Below, piece by piece: positions 8,984-17,723 of a stretch of 32,666 nucleotides of DNA; position 1 is the stretch's first letter; each line of letters begins with the position of its first letter. A program made the translations under genes and the position numbers. The notes beneath the pieces were generated by a model. The model did no database searches. It saw only the letters and a program-made list of their open reading frames with translations, and was not told the origin of the DNA. The stretch comes from Candidatus Aenigmatarchaeota archaeon (lineage in GTDB: Archaea; Aenigmatarchaeota; Aenigmatarchaeia; Aenigmatarchaeales; Aenigmatarchaeaceae), in the NCBI GenBank assembly GCA_021163145.1, contig JAGGXH010000001.1, forward strand, positions 1 through 32,666, given 5' to 3'.

Positions 8984-11900
8984 TTACTTAATCTCTATTG
9001 TTTTTCCAATAGAACCATTTCCAGAAAAATATAAATTTCCACCACATTTTGGACAACATCCACGCAATGGTGGCCTTCTATCAGACCAATGACATTTATT
9101 ACAAACAACCGCATCAAATGAGTTTAATACCATATCTTCTGGAGAAATTGGTTTAGTTCCAGAATTTATCATATCAAACAATGTTGTTTGTTTAGAACCT
9201 TCTAATAATTCTGATTGTGAAACACCACATGTTTCAAATATTCTTTCTAGTGGTGGCAATATTTGATTTTTAATATAATATTCAGAATCTATTTCTAAAT
9301 TTTTCTCTTTAATATAATTTGGATCTTCTGCTCTTCGTGAAACAAGCTCATTTCCTTTAATTATAACATAAGGCAAACGCTGACCAACCATACTACCAAC
9401 AGTTGGGTCTCTTTTAATAATTTTTTTAGCTAACTCAACATGTGGCTGAACATTATCATATTGATCGAGTGGTTTGGTTATTCCTTTTACAACAGCAAGA
9501 TCTTCAATTGGAATAAGTCCTTTATTTAAGTCATGTATAATTTTTCTAACATATTTAGCAGCTGCCTTTGTATCACCTTCCTTAAGAATTGTCTCAAGAA
9601 CTTTTTTCATTGTCTTTGTTGTTAATGGACACCAATCTCTTCTTACAACCTCAATTCCTTTAAATGCAATTTTATCTTTCCACCCATCTGCTCTTTTTTC
9701 AAATTGCCAACCTGCATATCTTTTTTTACTTAAAATTAAAAATGTTTTAAATGCTTTTTCAAACTCAAGCTCCATTCCCTCAAGTTTTTGTGTAATAAAT
9801 TTTGCCATTTCTTCTCCTTTCTTTGCAGCTTCTTCTAAATCTGTAATATCAGTCTTAACAAATACTGAGTCAGTATTATGTAATAATATTTGTCCACAAG
9901 AATCTACAAACATATGACTATTATCAACATTTAAGTCATAGACATATCCAGAATATTTTTCTACTTTTAATTTAGCATTTATAGATTTTCTATAATTAGA
10001 ACATGTTGTTATTCTATAAGTTTTTTTATTATAATCATACCTTATAGTATATTTTTGATTTAATTGATTTAATAAAAACGACAAACCGCATATTAAATGT
10101 AAAGATTTTGTGTCATATCTGAAATTTTCTTTTTTATATTTATTAGAATATCTTGCATCTGCCCATCTAGACCCATCTCCTTTTATCATATATTCTAACA
10201 AAAGTTCTTTATATTTCTGTGGAACATGATATATAAAATCTGGTAATTTCTTGTTTTTTGATTTTTGTCCACCAAGTATTTTGAAGAAAACCGCTGCTAA
10301 TTCATTTGTCATTTGTAATTTGTATGTTTTATCTTTATATATTATATTTTTTTCTTTGCCATTATTTGTTTTATATGTTAAATTTCTTGTTTTTTTAGTA
10401 GATCTTATTATAGATGCTTTAGAGTTTTTAAACAATCTCAAGTAATCTTGTTTTATTTGTTTTAGTAATTGTTTATCAGATGAACATATGCTTGCACACA
10501 TTTTATGCTTAGTTGTTTCTATTGTTGAAGCACTTCCCTCAGATATATATAATCCAAGCAATCTACACAATGATTCAAATTCTTTAGATCTGACATAAAT
10601 AAATCTTTTAAGTTTTATTCTTTTTTTCCTCTTTGTCCACCCAAACCAAACATAATTTTTATCTTTATGAATGCATGAAATTCTTTTTTTACCTTTATAA
10701 ACTGTTGTCTTTGAATAATGTTTCAATATTTCATACAAATCTATTTTATTAATTTGTTTAACATTTGGTATTTTATCTACTCTTATCATTGATTTGTTTA
10801 ACATTTCTTTAGGTTTTGATTCAACAAAATTTCCATTTTGTAATGTTATTAAAGAATGATCTTCTGTAACTATTGTTTCTCCAAACTTCTGGTTTACTCT
10901 ATATATTTTTTTGCTTGTTTTATGTCTTATTATTTCATTTATTTTTCTCCATACTGGTTTTTTTGTTTTAGGATCAACTGAAAGAACCTTTATGGTTCTT
11001 TCTGGTATCACTATTTCTTTTTCTCCTCTTCTAAATAAATTGTTCTTATGTTCTTGGAATAGTTCTTCTATGTTTTTTATTTTAACAATATTATTATCAA
11101 TAATTGTAACAAATCTATCTTTAGTAACACTATCACCGTAGATTACTTTATAACCAAAATTTTCTTCAACTAGTTTTTTTGTTACATCAATATTATATCT
11201 TCCCCAACCTGTTATTGATGCAGCAACTTCAGGTGTAAAAAATCTTGCACCAACAAAACCAATATAGCCCCATAATGAAACCAACATTCCTTTTAATGCA
11301 TATTGTTTTGCATCCAATAATTTAAGTATTTCTTCATTTGTTTCTTTTTTCATTAAATCTTTTACCTTAAATCTTGTATCAAAATAATATCTTGCAACAT
11401 ATGGAAATATTCCTTCTCTAATATTCTTTTTAACAAATTTTGCATTAACAGGAGAAACATAATAATCATCAGGGGATATGTTTTTCTCCTCTCTTAGCAA
11501 AGTACTTGGACATATATTATAATGCATTATCATAGAAGGATACATTGATTTAAAATCTAATACAAGAATATATCCATCTTTATGTAATCCAACATCTGGT
11601 TCCAAAACAGTTGCACCCTTAAATTTGTTCGATGCTCTAGCTTTTATTGTATTTCTATCTGGTTTACATGGCATTAGTATATTTCTTTTTTTAACTTCGT
11701 GAAGCAAAGCATTTTCATGTCTTGCAGATTGTCCTGCCATAAGATCCTGAAGAGTTAATCCAGATAACTTTGACATTTCTATAAATTTATCCATATCAAC
11801 AAGTTTATGACTTATTATTAGTTCCAATACTAAATCAGAATCTGTTTGACAATATTCTGCAATTTTAGTTATTTTGTTTATATCATTACTTTTCCAATAT

Positions 11901-12913
11901 TCAAGCATTTGATTGTGATTTAAATCTTTTTTACCTTTTCCCAACAATTGATTTGCAACTGTATCTAAATTAAATCTTCTGAATTTATGAGGTTGGTCAT
12001 AAACAGAAAGATATCTTATTATATAATAAGGATCTAATAAAAATCTTCCTGTGATTGCAGTTCTTTGTGTATAACTTAAATTCTTTGTCCATGCCTTTTT
12101 TTCTGCTCTACCAATATCTGTTGGAATATTATATAATTGCATTCTCTTTAAAATATATGGAACATCGAAATTCTCAATATTATAACCAGCTAAAACATCT
12201 GGATCAAAATCTATAATAATTTCTTTGAATTTTTCAAGCATTTGTTTTTCATCTGAACACACAATAGCATTACATGTCTTATTAATTTTCTTTGTGATAA
12301 GAACAAGTTGTTTCATATTCTTATATTCAGGATAAAAAGCCATTGATATCATGATTATAGGATCAAAATTAGCATCAGGCATTCTATATTCATCTGTTAT
12401 ACATTCTATATCAAATGATAAATATCGTAGAGGTGCATTTTTAACATTTTCAATTGATGTTATTTTCTTTGCTTGGATTGCCTTACATTTTACAGTTGTT
12501 GTTCTTATAAAATTTCCTTCCACATCTATCCATTTCATAGCTCTTAGACCAGCATCAACCATATATCTATATTTATAAAGAATATCAGCTTCATATGGTG
12601 TTCCTAAGTGTTTAACAGCATTTTTTATCTCAGGTATCTTAGCTGGATTAGTACCAATTATTTTAATTACTTTTTTTGGTTTTTCTGAATATCCAATTGG
12701 TAAATATTTTTCAACTATTTCTGTTTTTAATCCCATTTTTTCTAATTCATATAATGTATCATGAATATCATTTTTTGGATCCAAATAAAAATATGGTTTT
12801 GGTCCTTTTGTAAAAACACATATTGTATTACCTATAATATCTTTACAAAACAACCTAACTACTGGTCTATTGTCCAAAAGAACATAATCAACATCAAAAA
12901 TTTGTAGTTGCAT
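8984..12913 (-). CDS. polB: family B DNA polymerase precursor containing an intein; C-terminal Zn ribbon
   Basis: Exo motifs FDIE, YNIENFD, YCQTDSD; polymerase motif A DFKSMYPSMI; motif C YGD|intein|TDS; C-terminal CNKC...CCPKC. Confidence 0.96.
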   Translation of the reverse strand: MQLQIFDVDYVLLDNRPVVRLFCKDIIGNTICVFTKGPKPYFYLDPKNDIHDTLYELEKMGLKTEIVEKYLPIGYSEKPKKVIKIIGTNPAKIPEIKNAVKHLGTPYEADILYKYRYMVDAGLRAMKWIDVEGNFIRTTTVKCKAIQAKKITSIENVKNAPLRYLSFDIECITDEYRMPDANFDPIIMISMAFYPEYKNMKQLVLITKKINKTCNAIVCSDEKQMLEKFKEIIIDFDPDVLAGYNIENFDVPYILKRMQLYNIPTDIGRAEKKAWTKNLSYTQRTAITGRFLLDPYYIIRYLSVYDQPHKFRRFNLDTVANQLLGKGKKDLNHNQMLEYWKSNDINKITKIAEYCQTDSDLVLELIISHKLVDMDKFIEMSKLSGLTLQDLMAGQSARHENALLHEVKKRNILMPCKPDRNTIKARASNKFKGATVLEPDVGLHKDGYILVLDFKSMYPSMIMHYNICPSTLLREEKNISPDDYYVSPVNAKFVKKNIREGIFPYVARYYFDTRFKVKDLMKKETNEEILKLLDAKQYALKGMLVSLWGYIGFVGARFFTPEVAASITGWGRYNIDVTKKLVEENFGYKVIYGDSVTKDRFVTIIDNNIVKIKNIEELFQEHKNNLFRRGEKEIVIPERTIKVLSVDPKTKKPVWRKINEIIRHKTSKKIYRVNQKFGETIVTEDHSLITLQNGNFVESKPKEMLNKSMIRVDKIPNVKQINKIDLYEILKHYSKTTVYKGKKRISCIHKDKNYVWFGWTKRKKRIKLKRFIYVRSKEFESLCRLLGLYISEGSASTIETTKHKMCASICSSDKQLLKQIKQDYLRLFKNSKASIIRSTKKTRNLTYKTNNGKEKNIIYKDKTYKLQMTNELAAVFFKILGGQKSKNKKLPDFIYHVPQKYKELLLEYMIKGDGSRWADARYSNKYKKENFRYDTKSLHLICGLSFLLNQLNQKYTIRYDYNKKTYRITTCSNYRKSINAKLKVEKYSGYVYDLNVDNSHMFVDSCGQILLHNTDSVFVKTDITDLEEAAKKGEEMAKFITQKLEGMELEFEKAFKTFLILSKKRYAGWQFEKRADGWKDKIAFKGIEVVRRDWCPLTTKTMKKVLETILKEGDTKAAAKYVRKIIHDLNKGLIPIEDLAVVKGITKPLDQYDNVQPHVELAKKIIKRDPTVGSMVGQRLPYVIIKGNELVSRRAEDPNYIKEKNLEIDSEYYIKNQILPPLERIFETCGVSQSELLEGSKQTTLFDMINSGTKPISPEDMVLNSFDAVVCNKCHWSDRRPPLRGCCPKCGGNLYFSGNGSIGKTIEIK
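9875..11131 (-). mobile_element. intein in PolB (pol-c site), 419 aa, with LAGLIDADG endonuclease domain
   Basis: N-extein VIYGD / SVTKDRFVTI (Ser1) ... block B VTEDHSLITL ... LLGLYISEGSA and LLEYMIKGDGSR (two LAGLIDADG motifs) ... YVYDLNVDNSHMFVDSCGQILLHN / TDSVFVKT. Frame-checked: 1257 nt. Confidence 0.95.
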
Positions 12914-12961
12914 GTTTTTGTTTATTGTTTCTAACCTTTAAATGATTTTTGATTATTAAAA

Positions 12962-13855
12962 CTATATATCCATTATTTCTCTGTTTCTTAAATTAATCTG
13001 TTTATTTAACGAAACAATACTAATTCCTTTATAATTTTTATTTATTGATTCATTGAAAACAATATCTGGAACAACATCTAATAGAAAATCAGTATTATTT
13101 ATAGAAATATATCTCTTTCTTAACAATTCAAGAGCATTATATCCAATAACAATAAGAATATTTATACCATTAATTTCAAATAAACTAACTGGCTTATTTA
13201 CAAAGTATGCATTATTAACATTCTTGTCCTCTAGAATAAATGTAAAGTCAGATTTTACATCTGGATTAAATTTTTCTGAAAAAGAAACAATAATATCATT
13301 ACTACTTAAAATTGGAACTCTTAAAGGAACATCAGGAAACATAATTTCATTTACATGAAAAATATTGTCAGAATAATAACCATTTAGAGCAATTACATCA
13401 TCAAACTTTATCTTATCCAAATAGTCTTTTGATAAACTACAATTTATCATACCTGTTTGATCTTCTACTTCAATAAATAATTCTGTATTACTAGAATCAA
13501 TTGTTTTTATCATACCTATTATAGAACATTTTGTACCATTAGATAATTTGTTTATTGAAATTAAATTGGTTATCTGGGTTTTATTAACCAATATTTGTTT
13601 TAAAAAAGCAAATCTATCATTTATTTGTTTTATAAAGTCATCTATTGTATATTTTTTTATTATTTCAAATTCTTTTATTTTCTTAAAATTAACTTGTCTT
13701 ATATATGAATCAATAATTTCTTGTGTTAATACTAATGGTCTATATTCTTTTGCTTTAGTTATAACTAATTTAATGTCATTTTTGCTCATTTTTTCCAATT
13801 TAGAGAGAGCTTCTGGCTCTATTAAAATACCAGAACCTTTTAATTCCTCTAACAT
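12962..13855 (-). CDS. truncated, apparently inactive DNA polymerase D small subunit (DP1)-like protein
   Basis: N-terminal helical region, OB fold (GTKCSIIGMIKTIDSSNTELFIEVEDQTGMINCSLSKD), IMFPDVPLR linker, C-terminal VVPDIVF...YKGISIVS resembling the DP1 VPDI.HTGHVH..YRGV..IN segment without the metal ligands. Confidence 0.8.
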   Translation of the reverse strand: MLEELKGSGILIEPEALSKLEKMSKNDIKLVITKAKEYRPLVLTQEIIDSYIRQVNFKKIKEFEIIKKYTIDDFIKQINDRFAFLKQILVNKTQITNLISINKLSNGTKCSIIGMIKTIDSSNTELFIEVEDQTGMINCSLSKDYLDKIKFDDVIALNGYYSDNIFHVNEIMFPDVPLRVPILSSNDIIVSFSEKFNPDVKSDFTFILEDKNVNNAYFVNKPVSLFEINGINILIVIGYNALELLRKRYISINNTDFLLDVVPDIVFNESINKNYKGISIVSLNKQINLRNREIMDI

Positions 13856-15054
13856 AAAAATATCTGCCCCAACATCTTTTTTAACTTTTCTTCAGTTTCA
13901 TTATTTATATTCAATGAAATAAGCTTGGTTCTCCCATATCTGCCTCTCGATACAACCTTACTGTTTAAAATACCGAATAAAACAAGCTCATTTATTAAAT
14001 CAGATATTCTTCTTGACGTTAATTGTTTTAAACCATTTTTAACACAAATTTCTTTATATTTATCTAGAATATCTGAAGTTTCTATATATCTCTTTTCTAA
14101 ATTCAAAATAGACCATAAAACAGCTTGGCTTTGTTTAGGCTGTGATTTAACAACTTCAATTATTCTATCAACATCTATTTTATCTTCTGCAGCATCAATA
14201 TCTTCTATAGATACTTTTGATTTAAGCTTTCTTTCAGCTATTTCACCTGCAACTCTTAATAGATCTAAAGCTCTTCTTGCATCACCATGCTCTTGTGCAG
14301 CTAATGCAGCACATTTTTCAATTACCCCATCTTCTAAAACATTTGGCATAAATGCTATCTCTGCTCTTTGTCTCAATATATCCTGTAATTGTATTGCATT
14401 ATATGGAGGAAATACAATTTCTTCTTCAGATAATGAACTTCTAACTCTTGGATCTAATTTTTCTATAAAATCAAGATTATTAGTAATTCCAATAATTGTT
14501 AACCTAGAATTTTTAAGATCTTCATTAATTCTAGTTAGATTATATAGTATCTCATCACCTGTTTTTTGAACTAATGTATCTATTTCATCTATTATAAGAA
14601 TAACTGTTTGGCTTTCAGAATCAAGTGCTTTAAAGAAAATATTATATATTTGATCTGTTGGCAAACCAGTAAAAGGTACATCATAACCAAATTCTCTAGA
14701 TAAACCAGCCAATAATCTATACTCAGTATCTGCTGATTTCTTCATCTTACAATTAATATATAATGTTTTTACATTAAACCCATTTATATGAGCTGCTTTC
14801 TCTAATTCAGATGTTACCATTTTAGCTAAACATGTTTTTCCTGTACCTGTTCTACCATAAATAAAAATATTACTTGGTCTTCCACCTTTTAATGCAGGTG
14901 CTAATATTCTACCAAGCTCATTTGTTTGTTCATCTCTATGTGGAATCTCCCTAGGAGTAAATGATATTGTTAATACTTGTCTGTTTGCAAATATTGGTTT
15001 ATTTTCTAAAAACTTATTAAATATATTTTGAATATCTGCCATTGGAATCACCAT
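13849..15054 (-). CDS. cdc6: Cdc6/Orc1 replication initiator (start may be the internal ATG of MADIQ)
   Basis: Walker A IYGRTGTGKT, Walker B VILIIDEIDTL, sensor IIGITNNLDF, C-terminal wHTH. Confidence 0.95.
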   Translation of the reverse strand: MVIPMADIQNIFNKFLENKPIFANRQVLTISFTPREIPHRDEQTNELGRILAPALKGGRPSNIFIYGRTGTGKTCLAKMVTSELEKAAHINGFNVKTLYINCKMKKSADTEYRLLAGLSREFGYDVPFTGLPTDQIYNIFFKALDSESQTVILIIDEIDTLVQKTGDEILYNLTRINEDLKNSRLTIIGITNNLDFIEKLDPRVRSSLSEEEIVFPPYNAIQLQDILRQRAEIAFMPNVLEDGVIEKCAALAAQEHGDARRALDLLRVAGEIAERKLKSKVSIEDIDAAEDKIDVDRIIEVVKSQPKQSQAVLWSILNLEKRYIETSDILDKYKEICVKNGLKQLTSRRISDLINELVLFGILNSKVVSRGRYGRTKLISLNINNETEEKLKKMLGQIFLC

Positions 15055-15097
15055 TTTTTCTTATGGAATATATACATGTTACCACATATAAGCTTGT

Positions 15098-15157
15098 CTT
15101 CACGTTACCCCCTTATTTCCCATGGAACTTCACGTTACCCTATTGTTTCCAATAGAA
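15098..15157 (-). repeat. two tandem ORB elements with exact 30-bp period
   Basis: CTTCACGTTACCC at 15098 and 15128, each 18 bp before a TTTCC dyad; minus strand reads TTCCATGGGAAATAAGGGGGTAACGTGAAG and TTCTATTGGAAACAATAGGGTAACGTGAAG. Confidence 0.88.
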
Positions 15158-15356
15158 GTTAACAAAACCTTCATATTACCATATAATTTATCATATTTCC
15201 ATTAGAAACCATACCACCAATATTTCCATTGGAAATAATATTTATGATACGAACCAATTATTTTTCTAGTGGAAATCAGATTAAAGACATAATATCCTAT
15301 AACAGTGTTATAATAATATATAATATCTATATATGAAATAAAAACATAAAATAATT

Positions 15357-15376
15357 TTTCCATTGGAAAACTAGGG
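15357..15376 (+). repeat. ORB element in opposite orientation
   Basis: TTTCCATTGGAAAACTAGGG. Confidence 0.8.
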
Positions 15377-15382
15377 TATGTA

Positions 15383-16102
15383 TCATTGTTTTTTATAATA
15401 TTTTAATTTATTAAGAATATTATTATTACTGATATTTGTTTTTGCAATACATATGTTCTCTATTTCACCTATTCTAGCTGCAAGATCATCTACTTTATTT
15501 GCACCTTGTAAAACCACTAATCTTGGTTTTAAATTAGTAACTTTTAGTGCCACCATCACTGTTTTACCACTATGAGACCCAAGAAATATCAGAGCTCTTT
15601 CAGTCGTTAATCCATATAATTTCACAAGTTCATTTGGAGATAAATTTAATATTGCTTTTAAACTATCTATTACAGTATAACCATATATTTTATTTTCACA
15701 TAAATCTTTTCTAACAACAATATTTGCATCTAATTTATTACAAAAACTCTTTATTTTAATAGGTGTTGTAAATTCTTTCATATCAATTATTGCTTTATTA
15801 AGTAAAGCTTTAGATGGATATATTTCAAATTCATGTATTATCTTTCCACCATTCTTTTTATCAATTTCTATCATGGATTTTACAATCTTATTAATTATCT
15901 TTATACCAGGTGATTTTCTCCTAGAATTTTCATAATCAGATATAACAGATGGCATAATATTCATATGATCTGCAAGTGTTCTCTGTGAAATACCAAATAT
16001 ATTTCTCCATTTTTGTATTGTTTTTCCAGGATCTGAACTTAAAACAATTTCTCCAGCTATTTTCTTTTCAAGATTTTCTATTGATAATTCATTTATATCC
16101 AT
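15383..16102 (-). CDS. archaeal HTH (XRE-type) transcriptional regulator
   Basis: WRNIFGISQRTLADHMNIMPSVISDYENSRRKSPGIKIINKIV; long conserved-looking C-terminal domain. Confidence 0.8.
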   Translation of the reverse strand: MDINELSIENLEKKIAGEIVLSSDPGKTIQKWRNIFGISQRTLADHMNIMPSVISDYENSRRKSPGIKIINKIVKSMIEIDKKNGGKIIHEFEIYPSKALLNKAIIDMKEFTTPIKIKSFCNKLDANIVVRKDLCENKIYGYTVIDSLKAILNLSPNELVKLYGLTTERALIFLGSHSGKTVMVALKVTNLKPRLVVLQGANKVDDLAARIGEIENICIAKTNISNNNILNKLKYYKKQ

Positions 16103-16163
16103 ATAATAGATATATTGACGTATAATTATATATAAATTATCGTTATTCTGAGCTATATGAAAC

Positions 16164-16172
16164 TTTAAATAT
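16164..16172 (+). promoter_or_regulatory. candidate TATA box for the CBS gene
   Basis: TTTAAATAT 23-31 nt before the ATG at 16195. Confidence 0.5.
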
Positions 16173-16194
16173 ATGCATTTGATTAATTTATTTT

Positions 16195-16752
16195 ATGTCA
16201 ACAAATGTCAAAGTAAAAGATGCTATGATAACAAATGTAATTACAGGATCACAAACTGAAACAGTTCAACAAATTGCAATAAAAATGAAAGAAAAAGATG
16301 TTGGTTCTATTATAATATGTGATGATTCTAAAGTTGTTGGTATAGTTACAAGAGAAGATATAGTAAATAAAGTAGTTGCTGAGAACATTAGCTCAGCTGA
16401 CTTAATTGTTAAAGAAATAATGTCACTTAATGTTGTTTCTGTTGAACCAGATGCAGATTTAACAGATGCAGCAAAAACAATGACTAAATATGGATTTGAA
16501 AGACTTCCTGTTATCAAAGATGGTAAATTAGTAGGTATTATCTCAGATAGAGAAATTGCAAAAATTTCTCCATCATTAATTGAAATATTAAGAGAAAGAC
16601 TGATGTTAGAAGAAGATCAAGGACCTGAAGATGAGCATATTGATAGAACATCTGGTATTTGTGAATTATGTGGAAACTTTTATGAAGATTTACAGCAAAT
16701 AGATGGCAAGTGGGTCTGTGAAACTTGTAAAGAAGAAGCAGCTGAAGTTTAA
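16195..16752 (+). CDS. CBS-domain pair protein with C-terminal zinc ribbon
   Basis: Two CBS repeats (VKDAMITNV..., VKEIMSLNVVSVEPDADLTDAAKTM...) then CELCGNFYEDLQQIDGKWVCETC. Confidence 0.9.
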   Translation: MSTNVKVKDAMITNVITGSQTETVQQIAIKMKEKDVGSIIICDDSKVVGIVTREDIVNKVVAENISSADLIVKEIMSLNVVSVEPDADLTDAAKTMTKYGFERLPVIKDGKLVGIISDREIAKISPSLIEILRERLMLEEDQGPEDEHIDRTSGICELCGNFYEDLQQIDGKWVCETCKEEAAEV

Positions 16753-16880
16753 AACAAATTGTTTTCTATATATAATATTTCATTTCCCACACCTTCATAT
16801 GTTTTTTCAAATTTATCTGGATCTTTGAATAGCAGAAATATATTGTTATAATATTCTTTAATTTTACTTATTAAGACCAT
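16749..16880 (-). CDS. possible small protein (43 aa)
   Basis: Manual translation MVLISKIKEYYNNIFLLFKDPDKFEKTYEGVGNEILYIENNLF*; absent from the ORF track; fills an otherwise empty gap. Confidence 0.4.
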   Translation of the reverse strand: MVLISKIKEYYNNIFLLFKDPDKFEKTYEGVGNEILYIENNLF

Positions 16881-16912
16881 ATTTAATAAATATCTTATAA
16901 CAAATATTTAAA

Positions 16913-17113
16913 ATGATAATTAAAATAAAAGTAAAAACAAATTCAGATAAATTTAAGATTATTAAACATAGAGATTATTGGTTAGTATATGTTAAATCAA
17001 AACCAGAACAAAATAAAGCAAATATTGAGATTATAAAACAATTTTCTAAGATATATGGTAAATGTAGAATATTAAAAGGATTAAAATCTAACAATAAATT
17101 AATTGAAATTTAA
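16913..17113 (+). CDS. DUF167/YggU-like protein
   Basis: IKIKVKTNSDKF...WLVYVKSKPEQNKANIEIIKQFSKIYG..RILKGLKSNNKLIEI. Confidence 0.82.
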   Translation: MIIKIKVKTNSDKFKIIKHRDYWLVYVKSKPEQNKANIEIIKQFSKIYGKCRILKGLKSNNKLIEI

Positions 17114-17697
17114 ATATAATCAACAACAAATCTTAAAGCTACGTAAATATCATTATGTATCTTATCTATTTCTATTATGTTTTGCTCTTTATCCCATTTT
17201 CCATACAAATTATTATCCAATAAATCATTTATTCCAGAAAACTCTTTTTTGTTAGTTTCTTGTGCTATTGTCTTTGGGATTATGGTTTTCTTACTAGAGC
17301 ATATTTGTGAGAAATCATCTTCTCTTAACATTCTTAATTCAAAATCATTATCCATTCTTTTACAAACACTAATATATTTTTTTACAATATTATTTAGTTC
17401 TTCTACACTATACATATATCTGTGAAGATAAATTGGTTTGTTTTTTCGAGGCACACCTTCATATGGGATTTTAGTGATTATGCACCTAGATATTTGTTTC
17501 TCTTTACTAAATACTTCTACCTTTTTGATAGGATCAAAATATTTAGTAACAATTAAACCTGTTTCATTATCATTATATACATTATCTATCATTCTTTCTA
17601 TTTTGCTTGCAATGTTGAAATCATCTATTGAAAATTTCCGTAAATAAGAGTATTCTTCAAATATTTTACTCGTATAGTCGGGTACAGCTTTAGTCAT
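17110..17697 (-). CDS. hypothetical protein (195 aa)
   Basis: ORF only; no recognised family; stop overlaps the convergent YggU-like stop. Confidence 0.65.
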   Translation of the reverse strand: MTKAVPDYTSKIFEEYSYLRKFSIDDFNIASKIERMIDNVYNDNETGLIVTKYFDPIKKVEVFSKEKQISRCIITKIPYEGVPRKNKPIYLHRYMYSVEELNNIVKKYISVCKRMDNDFELRMLREDDFSQICSSKKTIIPKTIAQETNKKEFSGINDLLDNNLYGKWDKEQNIIEIDKIHNDIYVALRFVVDYI

Positions 17698-17723
17698 AAA
17701 AACTTTATTATTACAATAAGTAT

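Larger units (their letters stand above)
15058..15376. other. candidate replication origin (oriC) with ORB-like repeats flanking an AT-rich unwinding element
   Basis: Repeated TTTCCANTGGAAA-type dyads with G-strings next to cdc6: 15098-15127, 15128-15157, 15196-15208, 15223-15235, 15263-15275, and inverted 15357-15376. Confidence 0.88.

Noticed and set aside
9474-9917. 147-aa plus-strand ORF opposite polB
   Set aside because: Antisense to conserved PolB catalytic sequence; no recognisable domain.
13548-13922. 124-aa plus-strand ORF opposite the DP1-like gene
   Set aside because: Antisense shadow of the DP1-like/cdc6 frames; low-complexity hydrophobic translation.
13925-14569. 214-aa plus-strand ORF opposite cdc6
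   Set aside because: Fully antisense to a strongly supported Cdc6/Orc1 coding frame; mirror ORFs are common in this composition and it has no family signature.
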